Shown: positions 52,566 to 62,363 of the stretch, in pieces
Layout of the letters: every line of letters starts with the position of its first letter
Position numbering within the stretch: the first letter of the stretch is position 1
Source: Merdimonas sp963929015
Lineage (GTDB): Bacteria; Bacillota; Clostridia; Lachnospirales; Lachnospiraceae
Assembly: GCF_963929015.1 (NCBI RefSeq)
Contig: NZ_CAWVHE010000013.1
Span: 62,001-126,000 of the forward strand
Direction of reading: 5' to 3'
DNA length: 64,000 nucleotides
The notes under the pieces: generated by a model
What the model was told of the DNA's origin: nothing
Seen by the model: the letters and a program-made list of their open reading frames with translations, nothing else
Databases searched by the model: none
Made by a program: the position numbers and the translations under genes

Positions 52566-53538
52566 ACAGATCCGGCTGATTGCTTCCGTTCTTGCGGGAT
52601 GCCTGTGTCTGACGGGCTGTTCTCTGTTTGAAGCGGACGATCTGGTCGCAGAATATGAAACAAAAACTTATAATCAGGATATTTACCGGTCCGGTCTTTT
52701 TGCGGAAGATCTCTGCGTACCGGATGGAAATGTGGAGATGGCCGGCGCGCCGGATGTCAGCGGTCTGCATGCAGCCGCACTTTTTGATGTAGAGGAATCC
52801 TCTGTTGATTTTTCTTATCAGGTATACGACCGGCTCTATCCGGCAAGCACGACAAAGATCATGACAGCGCTGGTAGCAATAGAATCCGGAGATCTTTCTT
52901 CACAGGTTACCGTATCGGAAGCTGCTTCCGCATCCAGTTTCGCTGCAGATGAATCGGTCTGCGAGCTAGAAACAGGCGATCAGCTTACACTGAAAGATCT
53001 TCTCTACGGACTTTTGCTTTGTTCCGGCAACGATGCTGCCGTCGCCATTGCTGAGGCAGTTGGCGGTGATGTGAATACATTCACAGACATGATGAATGAC
53101 AAGGCCAGAGAACTGATGGCAACCTCCACACATTTTGAAAATCCACATGGTCTTCACAGTGAAAATCATTATACCACCGCCTATGACCTTTATCTGATCT
53201 TCAACGAATGTATCCGGCATGAGGAATTTGTGGAAGTGATCCAGGCCGATGCGTATAAACCGCAGATCACAGGAGCGGATGGAAATCCCAGGGAGGTAGA
53301 GTGGGAGCCGACTAATTTTTATGCTACGGGAGAAGCTTCTTCCCCGACAAATGTTTCTCTGATCGGCGGGAAGACCGGTACCACAAAGCTTGCGGGGAAT
53401 TGTCTGATACTGTTAAGCGAAGACGCCTCCCAAAAGCCTTATATCTCTGTGATCATGGGCGCGGACACAAAAGAGCTTTTATACCAGGATATGACAGCCC
53501 TTCTGCAGGCGCTGCCCGCATCCGGAGGCACAGAATAA
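52549..53538 (+). CDS. D-alanyl-D-alanine carboxypeptidase (PBP5/DacF type), lipoprotein
   Basis: The 329-aa protein has a lipoprotein signal (IASVLAGCLCLTGC), SxxK active site PASTTKIMTALVAIE (about residue 100), SGN LLCSGNDAAVAIAE (about 160) and KTG SLIGGKTGTTKLAGN (about 275). It trims pentapeptides in the wall. Start uncertain: GTG 52549 or TTG 52540; both lie inside mgsA, so it is coupled to it. A terminator follows. Confidence 0.88.
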   Translation: MKCIDKQIRLIASVLAGCLCLTGCSLFEADDLVAEYETKTYNQDIYRSGLFAEDLCVPDGNVEMAGAPDVSGLHAAALFDVEESSVDFSYQVYDRLYPASTTKIMTALVAIESGDLSSQVTVSEAASASSFAADESVCELETGDQLTLKDLLYGLLLCSGNDAAVAIAEAVGGDVNTFTDMMNDKARELMATSTHFENPHGLHSENHYTTAYDLYLIFNECIRHEEFVEVIQADAYKPQITGADGNPREVEWEPTNFYATGEASSPTNVSLIGGKTGTTKLAGNCLILLSEDASQKPYISVIMGADTKELLYQDMTALLQALPASGGTE

Positions 53539-53542
53539 ACAC

Positions 53543-53576
53543 AAAGGGGCATCTCGATCTGATGAGATACCCCTTT
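53543..53576. terminator. Terminator after the carboxypeptidase gene
   Basis: AAAGGGGCATCTC (53543-53555) pairs with GAGATACCCCTTT (53564-53576) around an 8-nt loop with one mismatch. It works in both directions. Confidence 0.8.
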
Positions 53577-53602
53577 ACTCTATGGAGAATGATGTGCTTT
53601 TG

Positions 53603-53803
53603 TTATGACGAACCAGTGATCCTTCCGTACAGACTGATCAGATATAAACCGCAAAGCCCCACCAGCGTATAGATGATACGGGAGAGCCAGGACAGATTTC
53701 CAAACAGGAAGGCTACCAGATCAAACCGGAATATTCCGACCAGCAGCCAGTTTACCGCCCCTATGATCACCAGGGTCAGCGCGGTATAATCAAACCATTT
53801 CAT
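53603..53803 (-). CDS. DUF378 small membrane protein
   Basis: The 66-aa protein has two membrane helices and the DUF378 signature WFDYTALTLVIIGAVNWLLV then SRIIYTLVGLCGLYLI. The role is unknown. ATG 53803 follows AAAAAGGAGG. It diverges from the radical SAM gene. Confidence 0.88.
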   Translation of the reverse strand: MKWFDYTALTLVIIGAVNWLLVGIFRFDLVAFLFGNLSWLSRIIYTLVGLCGLYLISLYGRITGSS

Positions 53804-53882
53804 TGCAATTCCTCCTTTTTCCATGCTGCCCTTAGTATTGCCGGATCCGGAAGAATTATACACTTGAAATCGAGGTTTTATC

Positions 53883-54851
53883 ATGCAGGAAACTTTATAT
53901 TATTATCCCTATTCTCTGTATCTGAAAAAAAAGTACGGAGAAAAAGTATATAAACTGCCCGTAAATCTGCCGGTAAGCTGTCCCAACCGGAAAGGCGGAA
54001 ACAAAGGATGCACATTTTGCGCGGGCGCCGGCGCCGGATTTGAGTCCCTGGACTGTCACATACCGGTGGCGGAACAGATCGAATTAACGAAACAACGAAT
54101 CCGGGAAAAATATCACGCCTACAAATATATTGCTTATTTCCAGAATTATACCAATACGTTTCTTCCCCTAGAACAGTTCCGCGCTTATATAAAGGAAGCG
54201 GCTTCCTGTACAGATATTGCAGAAATCGCCGTATCTACAAGGCCTGACTGCATCCGCGGCGACTATCTTCAAGTTCTGGATGAGATCCGCCGGGAGTCCG
54301 GGATACAGATTACGATCGAACTGGGGCTTCAGACTGCAAATTATCATACTTTACTCTCTGTAAACAGAGGCCATACGCTGGCAGAGTTTGTAGACAGTGT
54401 TTTGAAAATACGGCCTTACGGATTCGATATCTGTACGCATGTAATTTTAAACCTGCCGGGAGACAGGATCACTGACGCCATAGAAACGGCTAAACTGCTG
54501 TCAGCACTTCAGATACAGACTGTAAAGGCTCATTCTCTTTATATCGCCAAAAACACAAGGTTGTGCGACGCCTGGGAAAATGGTACAATAACGTTGTGTT
54601 CCAAAGAGGAGTATTTCCGCAGACTAAAGGCTTTTCTGGAATATCTGTCTCCGGACATCGCCGTAGAACGTCTTTTTGGCCGTATCCCCAAAGAAGATTC
54701 CGTATTCTGTAACTGGGGAACCAGCTGGTGGAAACTAAGGGATGAATTTTTAAGTATTATGGAACGAACACAGAGCCGACAGGGAATCCGCTGCAGCTAT
54801 CTGCATGGCGCAGCTCTGAAGCATATGGATCCCGGGCAGGGGAGGACGTAA
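53883..54851 (+). CDS. TIGR01212-family radical SAM protein (YhcC-like)
   Basis: The 322-aa protein has an N-terminal cysteine set LPVSCPNRKGGNKGCTFC, then YFQNYTNTF and IELGLQTANYHTLLSVNRGH. Family function is not established. The start codon sits at the very beginning of a divergent region; no obvious strong ribosome site is seen. Confidence 0.85.
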   Translation: MQETLYYYPYSLYLKKKYGEKVYKLPVNLPVSCPNRKGGNKGCTFCAGAGAGFESLDCHIPVAEQIELTKQRIREKYHAYKYIAYFQNYTNTFLPLEQFRAYIKEAASCTDIAEIAVSTRPDCIRGDYLQVLDEIRRESGIQITIELGLQTANYHTLLSVNRGHTLAEFVDSVLKIRPYGFDICTHVILNLPGDRITDAIETAKLLSALQIQTVKAHSLYIAKNTRLCDAWENGTITLCSKEEYFRRLKAFLEYLSPDIAVERLFGRIPKEDSVFCNWGTSWWKLRDEFLSIMERTQSRQGIRCSYLHGAALKHMDPGQGRT

Positions 54852-54854
54852 TCT

Positions 54855-56235
54855 TTGAGTAGTCAAAAACCGACCAATATACAAATTTATCGAAAAAAAT
54901 GGAATTTTAACATAGGTATTTTCATTTTCGGAGTTATTTTTATTTATCTGACAGCCACCATTCTTCTTTATCTCACAGGGAACCATGTGTCCATCTATGA
55001 AGTACGCGAAGGCTCTATTCAGAGAGACGACGCCTACACCGGCCTGGTGATCCGTGATGAGACGGTTGTACAGGCTGACGCCGAAGGTTATGTTAATTAC
55101 TTTATTCTGGAAGGCAGCAAAGTAGGCGCACAGACCAGCGTATACTGTCTGTCCCCCCGATAAACTCACGTTTGCAGATCCTTCCGCATCCGATGCCTCG
55201 CAGTCTCTGACAGCGGAAGAGCAGGCGTCCATTCTTCAACAGACTAAAAATTTCAGCGACAGCTTTCAAAGTGATAATTTTTCTGATGTCTATACCTTAA
55301 AGGACACCATTTCTACCGTCCTTGACAGTAAGTCCAACCAGAGCCGGCGCGCCCAGCTTAATCAGATGGCCGCAGAAGATCCTTCCAGTCTTCGGATTTA
55401 CCCTGCTGCCAGCGATGGGATCGCCGTTTTTTCGGTTGATGGTTACGAGTCTGTCAAAGCAGAAGACGTTACCGAAGATATGATCGCGAAAACAGATTAT
55501 AAAGTTACCGGTCTGCCTGACAATATGTATGTCAGGGCCGGCGATCCGGTCTACAAACTGATCCGTTCAGACGTCTGGCAGATCGCGATCCTGCTGGATA
55601 AGGAGACCGCAAAGGAGCTTCAGGATGTCAGCCGGATCTCCATTCAATTTTCAAAAGATGAGCAGACTACAACCGCAGGACTTGACATCCGCAAAAAAGG
55701 AAAAACCTTTATCGGATTCCTCACAATAGAAGCTTCCATGATCCGTTATGCCGCTGACAGATATGTAGACGTAGAACTGATCCTGGAAGACCAGTCCGGG
55801 TTAAAAATCCCCAAGTCTTCTGTGGTGGAAAAAGAGTTCTATATTGTGCCAGAGGATTATCTCACTCTGGGCGGCAACTCTAAGGAAACCGGCGTTTTAG
55901 TGGATGACGGAACAGACAATGCCCGTTTTCAGGAAGCCGAAGTATATTACCGGGACAATGAAACAGGCATGGTCTATCTGGATACGGATCTTCTGGAAGA
56001 AGGAGTCACCTTGCGGAAGGAAGATTCTGATCATACCTGCCAGTTAAAGGAAAAGGCGTCTTTGCAGGGCGTTTACAACATCAACAAAGGGTATGCGGAA
56101 TTCCGCCAGGTGAAAATCCTTTGTGCAAGTGATGAGTATTACATCATAGAATCGGGAAACGATTATGGTCTGGCTAATTATGACCACATTGCCCTGGACG
56201 GAGACGGGATCCATGAAAACGATGTGATTTTCTAG
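54855..56235 (+). pseudogene. HlyD-like membrane-fusion protein, broken by a +1 shift
   Basis: The gene starts at TTG 54855, has a membrane anchor (IGIFIFGVIFIYLTATILLYL) and a HlyD/lipoyl-like beginning (DDAYTGLVIRDETVVQADAE). It breaks at 55153-55158, where six C are read; five restore a 459-aa protein with no other stop. The C-terminal part shows DNMYVRAGDPVYKLI and KIPKSSVVEKEFYIV. In Clostridia this gene lies before yggS-sepF. Without a partner transporter nearby its role is unknown, perhaps in division or export. Confidence 0.8.
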
Positions 56236-56267
56236 ATTATTAAAAAAAAGAAAAAGGAGTGAAGCTC

Positions 56268-56960
56268 ATGCTTTCTGAAAACCTTGCAGAAGTTGAAAAA
56301 AATATTTCCAGGGCCTGCTTAAAGTCCGGACGTTCCAGAGAAGAGGTGACGCTTATCGCCGTCAGCAAAACCAAACCTGTCCATATGCTTCAGGAAGCCT
56401 ATGATCTCGGGATCCGAACCTTCGGCGAAAACAAAGTACAGGAACTGACCGAAAAATACGACGCCCTTCCTTCTGACATCCAGTGGCATCTGATCGGTCA
56501 TCTGCAGAGAAATAAGGTAAAATATATCATCGATAAAGCAGCGCTGATCCATTCCGTTGATTCTCTAAGGCTTGCTGAAACCATTGAAAAGGAAGCCCAA
56601 AAACATGATCTGACAGCCAATGTCCTGATCGAAGTCAACGTGGCAAAAGAGGAGAGTAAATTTGGTGTTTTACCGGAAGAGTTAGATTCTTTTGTGGATA
56701 AAATTGCTCAATTTTCTCATATCCGCGTAAAAGGACTGATGACCATTGCCCCATTTACGGAAAATCCAGAGGAAAATCGCCCATTTTTCGCCGGTTTACG
56801 CAAATTATCTGTTGACATCGCAGCCAAAAACATTGATAATATTACTATGAGCATTTTGTCAATGGGTATGACGGGAGATTACCAGGTGGCTATTGAAGAA
56901 GGTGCAACTATGATCCGGGTAGGCACCGGTATCTTTGGCGCCCGGGACTATGCTCGATAA
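56268..56960 (+). CDS. yggS: YggS-family pyridoxal phosphate homeostasis protein
   Basis: The 230-aa PLP-binding protein has VTLIAVSKTKPVHMLQEAYD with the PLP lysine, GENKVQELTEKYDAL and MSMGMTGDYQVAIEEGATMI-like (LSMGMTGDYQVAIEEGATMI). It buffers PLP and influences amino acid metabolism. AAGGAG supports ATG 56268. It is followed by sepF as in many Gram-positives. Confidence 0.92.
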   Translation: MLSENLAEVEKNISRACLKSGRSREEVTLIAVSKTKPVHMLQEAYDLGIRTFGENKVQELTEKYDALPSDIQWHLIGHLQRNKVKYIIDKAALIHSVDSLRLAETIEKEAQKHDLTANVLIEVNVAKEESKFGVLPEELDSFVDKIAQFSHIRVKGLMTIAPFTENPEENRPFFAGLRKLSVDIAAKNIDNITMSILSMGMTGDYQVAIEEGATMIRVGTGIFGARDYAR

Positions 56961-56983
56961 GGAAACATAAGATAGGAGATTAA

Positions 56984-57535
56984 ATGATGGGAGTATTAGA
57001 TAAGTTCTTGGATATCATGAAGCTGAACGATGGAGACGACTATGACGACGATCTCTTCGATGAAGATTATGATGACGATTACGAGGAAGAGAAACCGAAA
57101 AAAAGTCTTTTCGGCGGACGATCTAAGAAATATGAAGAGGAAGAAGAGGAGTCTTATGAGTTAGCATCCAAATCATCCAGGACCTCTTCACACTCCGGCA
57201 ATAAAGTAACCCCGATGCGCCAGCCGGCCAGAAGAAACAATGTAAGCATGGAAGTCTGTGTGATTAAGCCGACCTCTGTTGACGATGCCAGAGAGATTAC
57301 TGAAACCCTGCTGAGCGGCAGAACTGTTATTTTGAATCTGGAAGGACTGGATCTGGAGATCGCGCAGCGTATCATTGATTTTACTTCCGGCGCCACTTAC
57401 GCCATCAGTGGAAACCTTCAGAAGATTTCCAATTACATTTTCCTGGTTACACCTACGAATGTTGATATTTCCGGTGACCTTCAGGATCTTCTGAACACAT
57501 CTTTTGATGCGTCTTCCATGCGTACTAGATTTTAA
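56984..57535 (+). CDS. sepF: Cell division protein SepF
   Basis: The 183-aa protein has an N-terminal amphipathic helix (MMGVLDKFLDIMKLN), a long acidic linker (about residues 20-70) and the SepF core VCVIKPTSVDDAREITETLL then GRTVILNLEGLDLEIAQRII and DFTSGATYAISGNLQKIS. It tethers FtsZ to the membrane. ATG 56984 or 56987 could start. Confidence 0.94.
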   Translation: MMGVLDKFLDIMKLNDGDDYDDDLFDEDYDDDYEEEKPKKSLFGGRSKKYEEEEEESYELASKSSRTSSHSGNKVTPMRQPARRNNVSMEVCVIKPTSVDDAREITETLLSGRTVILNLEGLDLEIAQRIIDFTSGATYAISGNLQKISNYIFLVTPTNVDISGDLQDLLNTSFDASSMRTRF

Positions 57536-57562
57536 TATTTATTAACAAAGAGTTTTATCGTT

Positions 57563-58318
57563 ATGACTAAAGAAGAGATTATGTTGCAAAAGCGTTTCGG
57601 CGAGCTTTCCAGAACTGCCTATAACCGCGGGATTGTCACATTCTCTGATTTTCTTAATCTGAATGAATTAAATATTTTACATACCATTCCAAAGGATCAG
57701 CTTTCATCCCGTTATGAAACCTTTGGAGGATATGATTTTTCAGAGCGTCAGATGGCAGCATTTCTACCTGATGCTCTTTATTATGAGTATGAATATCCGA
57801 TTCAGATTCTGGAAATCCTCCCGGTAAACCGAAAGTTTGCAGAGGAACTGACTCACAGAGATTATCTTGGCGCTATAATGAATCTTGGAATTGATCGTTC
57901 TAAGATTGGCGATATCCTGACTCGAAAGGATTCTGCTATATTATTCCTGAAAGAAGAACTCGCCGGATACGTTTCCGGAGAACTTACAAAAGTCAGACAT
58001 ACGGCTGTGAAAGTAAATCTCCTTTCTTCTTTTCAGGAAGATTTTGAACCGGAATACGAAGTTCTGAAAGGGACGGTACCGTCCGTTCGCCTTGACACGA
58101 TTCTTGCGATCGCTTATCCGCTGTCGAGGAACAAGATTACTTCCTTGATTGAAAGCGCCCGCGTATTTGTAAACGGCAGACTGATCACAAGCAATGGATA
58201 CCGCCTTCGAGAAGAAGATATCATCTCTGTCCGAAAAATGGGACGGATCCGGTACGATGGCATTCTTTCTGAAACGAAAAAAGGACGCTATCTGATCACT
58301 GTCCGAAAGTATACCTAA
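57563..58318 (+). CDS. ylmH: YlmH-family RNA-binding S4 protein
   Basis: The 251-aa protein ends with an S4 domain (PSVRLDTILAIAYPLSRNKI, then VFVNGRLITSNGYRL) after a longer N-terminal domain (FGGYDFSERQMAAFLPDALY). YlmH family proteins bind RNA or ribosomes and lie in division gene clusters. It is downstream of sepF. Confidence 0.9.
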   Translation: MTKEEIMLQKRFGELSRTAYNRGIVTFSDFLNLNELNILHTIPKDQLSSRYETFGGYDFSERQMAAFLPDALYYEYEYPIQILEILPVNRKFAEELTHRDYLGAIMNLGIDRSKIGDILTRKDSAILFLKEELAGYVSGELTKVRHTAVKVNLLSSFQEDFEPEYEVLKGTVPSVRLDTILAIAYPLSRNKITSLIESARVFVNGRLITSNGYRLREEDIISVRKMGRIRYDGILSETKKGRYLITVRKYT

Positions 58319-58359
58319 AACCGATTTCCAGTCATATGTATGACGTCTATGGAGGGAAC

Positions 58360-58896
58360 ATGCAGATTGAAACCAAAAAAAGATATATCACTTATCTCAA
58401 AGCATTTGCAGCGGCCTTTGCCCTTGTCTTACTGGACCAGTTTACCAAGCTTCTTGCAGTGGAACATCTGAAAGGAAAGGATCCCCTTGTAATCCTGCAT
58501 CATGTATTTGAACTTCATTATCTGGAAAACAGGGGAGCCGCCTTTGGCATTTTCCAGGGATTTCAGGGCTTTTTCATTCTGAGCGCTGTACTGATTACCG
58601 CTGCAGTCATCTGGCTGTTTCTTAGGACTCCTTTGGAGGAACATTTTCTTCCTCTTAGGATCTGCGGCATTCTGATCGTTGCCGGCGCCTGGGGAAATTG
58701 TATCGACCGTGTGATCCAGGGCTATGTGGTGGATTTTTTTTATTTTGTGCTGATTGATTTTCCGATTTTTAATGTAGCGGATATCTATGTTACAGTTGCT
58801 GCCTTTGCCCTGATCCTGTTACTTTTCTTTTATTACAAGGAGGAAGATCTTGAACGAATACTTCACCGTAGAAAGCCAGGAAGGCGAACGGATTGA
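58360..58896 (+). CDS. lspA: Lipoprotein signal peptidase LspA
   Basis: The 178-aa protein has four membrane helices and the active Asp motifs ALVLLDQFTKLLAV, GAWGNCIDRVIQGYVVDFF and IFNVADIYVTVAAF. It cleaves prolipoproteins. ATG 58360 follows GGAGGGAAC. The end overlaps rluD by 47 bp. Confidence 0.95.
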   Translation: MQIETKKRYITYLKAFAAAFALVLLDQFTKLLAVEHLKGKDPLVILHHVFELHYLENRGAAFGIFQGFQGFFILSAVLITAAVIWLFLRTPLEEHFLPLRICGILIVAGAWGNCIDRVIQGYVVDFFYFVLIDFPIFNVADIYVTVAAFALILLLFFYYKEEDLERILHRRKPGRRTD

Positions 58897-59767
58897 CCGG
58901 TATCTTGCCGAAGAGCTGGAAGACCGCTCCAGATCCTATATCCAGAAACTAATCCGGGATAACCTTGTCCTGGTAAATCAAAAACCGGTAAAGGCAAATT
59001 ACAGGCTTTCTGCCGGCGATTACATTTCTCTTTCCCTTCCGGATATAAAAGAACCGGATATCCCGGCGGAGAATATCCCTCTGGATATTCTGTATGAAGA
59101 CCCGGATCTTCTCGTTGTAAACAAACCAAAACAGATGGTTGTACATCCGGCTCCCGGTCATTATACCGGCACATTGGTCAACGCACTGATGTACCACTGC
59201 GGAGAAGAGCTTTCCGGCATCAACGGCGTCATGCGTCCGGGAATTGTTCATCGGATTGATATGGATACCACAGGCTCTCTTGTCGTCTGTAAAACAGACG
59301 CCGCCCATCAGAGCCTGTCGGCGCAGCTCAAAGAACATTCCATTCACCGTGTGTATGAAGCCATCGTACACGGCAATATCAAGGAAGAAGAGGGAACCAT
59401 AAACGCGCCCATCGGCCGCCATCCCACAGACCGGAAAAAAATGAGCATCCATGCAAAAAACGGGAAACCTGCCGTCACCCATTACCAGGTGTTGCAGCGT
59501 TTCGGCGATTATACCTATATTCGCTGTCAGCTGGAAACAGGACGCACCCATCAGATCCGGGTACATATGGCAAGCATCGGCCATCCGTTGGTTGGAGACG
59601 TCGTCTATGGGCCGAAAAAATGTCCCTTCCCCAGACTCCAGGGGCAGACCCTTCATGCAAGAATCCTGGGATTCGTGCACCCGGTCACAGGAGAATATCT
59701 GGAAATAGAAGCTCCATTGCCACAATATTTTGTGGAATTATTAGACAAATTGATGTATAATACCTAA
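58850..59767 (+). CDS. rluD: RluA/RluD-family pseudouridine synthase
   Basis: The 305-aa protein has an N-terminal S4 domain (GERIDRYLAEELEDRSRSYI) and the catalytic motif GIVHRIDMDTTGSLVVCKT with the invariant Asp (about residue 135). It modifies 23S rRNA; the exact site is not read. TTG start 58850 follows AAGGAGG. The lspA-rluD pair is typical of Firmicutes. Confidence 0.92.
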   Translation: MNEYFTVESQEGERIDRYLAEELEDRSRSYIQKLIRDNLVLVNQKPVKANYRLSAGDYISLSLPDIKEPDIPAENIPLDILYEDPDLLVVNKPKQMVVHPAPGHYTGTLVNALMYHCGEELSGINGVMRPGIVHRIDMDTTGSLVVCKTDAAHQSLSAQLKEHSIHRVYEAIVHGNIKEEEGTINAPIGRHPTDRKKMSIHAKNGKPAVTHYQVLQRFGDYTYIRCQLETGRTHQIRVHMASIGHPLVGDVVYGPKKCPFPRLQGQTLHARILGFVHPVTGEYLEIEAPLPQYFVELLDKLMYNT

Positions 59768-59792
59768 TATACGATAAAGGAGCGTGAAAAGT

Positions 59793-60437
59793 ATGGCAAA
59801 AACTTCAACAATTATTACTATAGGTAGAGAGTACGGCAGCGCCGGACGAGAGATCGGCTACAAGGTAGCAGATGAACTGGGAATCAAATTATATGATAAG
59901 GAGATGCTCAACCGGGCAGCCAAAGAAAGCGGCATATGCCAGGAATTGTTTGAGACTCATGATGAAAAGCCCACAAACAGCTTCCTTTATTCACTGGTCA
60001 TGGACACTTATTCTTTTGGATATTCTTCCGGAAGTTACACGGATATGCCCATCAACCACAAGGTATTCCTGGCACAGTTTGATGCGATCAAAAAGATCGC
60101 GGAAGAAGGCCCCTGTATCCTGGTCGGACGTTGTGCCGATTATGCGCTGGAAAATTACGACAATGTATTGAGTCTGTTTATCCACGCAAATCTGGATGCC
60201 AGAATCCGCAGAATTGCCAGGATCTATGATCTGACAGACGCAAAGGCAAAAGAACTGATACAGAAGACAGACAAACAGCGTTCCAGCTATTACAATTACT
60301 ACAGCAATAAGAAATGGTCTGACGCCGACAGTTATGACGTATGCCTGGACAGCTCTGTACTTGGCATTGACGGAACTGCAGAGGCGATCCTCAAACTGGT
60401 AGAGATCAAAGAAAAAGACGAGCCAAAGCGCTTATAA
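59793..60437 (+). CDS. Cytidylate kinase-like family protein
   Basis: The 214-aa protein has a P-loop-like start IITIGREYGSAGREIGYKVA, GRCADYALENYDNVLSLFIH (about residue 112) and a helical end. It belongs to the cytidylate-kinase-2-like family; its true substrate is unknown. ATG 59793 follows AAAGGAG. A terminator follows. Confidence 0.85.
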   Translation: MAKTSTIITIGREYGSAGREIGYKVADELGIKLYDKEMLNRAAKESGICQELFETHDEKPTNSFLYSLVMDTYSFGYSSGSYTDMPINHKVFLAQFDAIKKIAEEGPCILVGRCADYALENYDNVLSLFIHANLDARIRRIARIYDLTDAKAKELIQKTDKQRSSYYNYYSNKKWSDADSYDVCLDSSVLGIDGTAEAILKLVEIKEKDEPKRL

Positions 60438-60472
60438 TTTCGCTCATTATTTTACAGAACAGAATAAAAAAG

Positions 60473-60502
60473 CTGCCCGGTTCTCCTGCCGGGCAGTTTT
60501 TT
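60473..60502 (+). terminator. Terminator after the cytidylate-kinase-like gene
   Basis: CTGCCCGG (60473-60480) pairs with CCGGGCAG (60489-60496), followed by six T. On the other strand it is near the end of ttcA. Confidence 0.85.
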
Positions 60503-60507
60503 GCTTT

Positions 60508-61242
60508 TTACCGGATGTGGGGAATGCGTTCGGGCCATCCCTTAATATTTCCATTCAGGATCGCCGTGAACATCCTTTGTTTTACGCCCGGATGTTCTTT
60601 ATTTAACGTCCGTACCAACTCCTTTGCATACTGCCGCTTAGTCAGTCCGTCGATGGGGCACCTGCTTTTTACCACCGGAAGCTCATATTTGTGCATAAAG
60701 CCAATCACATCCGCCTCATCTACAAACATCATGGGACGAATGACCGTCAGTTCCATACGATCCAGATAAGTGCGGGGAGAGAAAGAATAAAAGCGTCCTT
60801 CAAAAAAGAGAGAGAGAAGCATGGTCTCCACAATATCATCTTTGTGATGAGCATAGGCCACCTTATTGCAGCCTATGTTCTTCACAGCCTGATTCAGAGC
60901 ACCTTTACGCATCTTGGCGCACAAAGAACAGGGATTGGGCTCCTTTCGCTCTTCAAATAAAATATGGGCGATGTCTGTCTTTACAATATGATAAGGAACG
61001 TCCAGTTCCCTGCAAAGATCTGCCACCGGCGAAAAATCACAGGCTTCATAGCCAAGATCTACGGTAACTGCGCTAAGCTCAAACCGTTTCGGATAAAAAC
61101 GCTTAAGACCATGCAGGGCATACAGCAGAGTCAGGCTGTCTTTTCCACCAGAGATCCCAACCGCTATATGATCACCTTCCTCTATCATCTGATATTCATC
61201 CACCGCTTTTCTGGTATAACTTAATAACTGCTGCAGTTTCAT
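60508..61242 (-). CDS. ttcA: TtcA-family tRNA 2-thiocytidine biosynthesis protein
   Basis: The 244-aa PP-loop ATPase has GISGGKDSLTLLYALHGLKR (about residue 30), NPCSLCAKMRKGAL (about 110) and AYAHHKDDIVETMLLSLFFE (about 135). It thiolates cytidine 32 in tRNA using an iron-sulphur cluster. It could also be a close paralogue with another tRNA target. Confidence 0.85.
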   Translation of the reverse strand: MKLQQLLSYTRKAVDEYQMIEEGDHIAVGISGGKDSLTLLYALHGLKRFYPKRFELSAVTVDLGYEACDFSPVADLCRELDVPYHIVKTDIAHILFEERKEPNPCSLCAKMRKGALNQAVKNIGCNKVAYAHHKDDIVETMLLSLFFEGRFYSFSPRTYLDRMELTVIRPMMFVDEADVIGFMHKYELPVVKSRCPIDGLTKRQYAKELVRTLNKEHPGVKQRMFTAILNGNIKGWPERIPHIR

Positions 61243-61298
61243 TGTTACTTAACCCTTTCTGTCATTTAATCCTATTTATATATTTGTAGATAAGACAA

Positions 61299-62363
61299 CT
61301 AACTTTCCCGAAGTTTTACAGCCGAAGCAGCCTGACGCCTCCGGTCTTCGTCAATCGCTGCATAGTGTTTTTTGGTCGTGTTCACATCTTTATGTCCCAG
61401 AACATCCGCTACCAGGTAGATATCCCCGGTTTCTTTATATAGAGAAGTGCCATAGGTACTGCGAAGTTTATGAGGCGTGATCTTTTTATATGGCGTAACC
61501 TGTTTTGCATACTTCTTAACCATATTTTCCACAGCCTGTACACCCATCCGTTTTTTCTGTGTAGAAAGAAACAGAGCGTTTTCATGGCCGGAGAGGGGAG
61601 CGGACGCTTTGCGGTCTCCCTCCATATAGACCCGAAGCGCTTTTGCGACTTCATCTCCAAAATATACAACCATCTGGTTCCCGCCTTTTCTTGTGACTGT
61701 AATTCCCTGGTTCTTAAAATCCACATCCGTAAGATCCAGTCCCACACACTCTGATACACGGATCCCGGTGCCAAGCAGAAGAGTCAGGATTGCCAGATCA
61801 CGGTCCCTGGTTTTCTTATAATAGGCAAGCGCCTGTCCGGTCAACTTAGATCCTGCAGATTCCACAAAATCAAGCAGAAGAGCCACTTCATCGGCATCCA
61901 GTCGGATAATCGCTTTTTCATGAAGCTTTGGCATATCCACCAATAACACAGGATTCTTTGTGATAATCTGATGTTTATAATAATAGTTATAAAAACTTCT
62001 CAAAGCAGACATTTTACGCGCCAGACCCTTTTCACCATTCGTCATCAGTTCCTGATCGGAATCACGTTTGTAAACCTTCAGATACTCCATATATTCCTCA
62101 ATGTCCACCGGTTCCAGACGTTCCAGATCTGCAGGCACAAACTGATCTATCGTATAATTTTTATAAACCGGATTATGATCCATTAAAAAGTGAAAAAAAA
62201 CACGGATATCATACGCATAATTCATACGAGTTTTTGCAGAAGAACGCGGTTCCATTGCACGAAAAAAATCCTTCGCAAAATCAGGAAGGGTCTTCAAAAC
62301 CTCTCTGAGGCGAAGGGTCTGATCGATCCGTGTTTGTTCATGATACGTTCTTGTTTCAGCCAT
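61299..62363 (-). CDS. Xer-type tyrosine recombinase
   Basis: The 354-aa recombinase has an N-terminal SAM-like core-binding domain (about residues 20-150) and the catalytic residues R (LGTGIRVSECVGLDL), H-x-x-R (TPHKLRSTYGTSLY), H and Y (VLGHKDVNTTKKHYAAI). It resembles chromosomal XerC/D recombinases rather than phage integrases. No attachment repeats were seen next to it. Its position near lexA fits a housekeeping role in dimer resolution. Confidence 0.85.
   Translation of the reverse strand: MAETRTYHEQTRIDQTLRLREVLKTLPDFAKDFFRAMEPRSSAKTRMNYAYDIRVFFHFLMDHNPVYKNYTIDQFVPADLERLEPVDIEEYMEYLKVYKRDSDQELMTNGEKGLARKMSALRSFYNYYYKHQIITKNPVLLVDMPKLHEKAIIRLDADEVALLLDFVESAGSKLTGQALAYYKKTRDRDLAILTLLLGTGIRVSECVGLDLTDVDFKNQGITVTRKGGNQMVVYFGDEVAKALRVYMEGDRKASAPLSGHENALFLSTQKKRMGVQAVENMVKKYAKQVTPYKKITPHKLRSTYGTSLYKETGDIYLVADVLGHKDVNTTKKHYAAIDEDRRRQAASAVKLRES

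Noticed and set aside
61299..62363. Tyrosine recombinase as integrase of a second island
   Set aside because: No flanking repeats, no mobile neighbours and Xer-like features; more likely chromosomal housekeeping.
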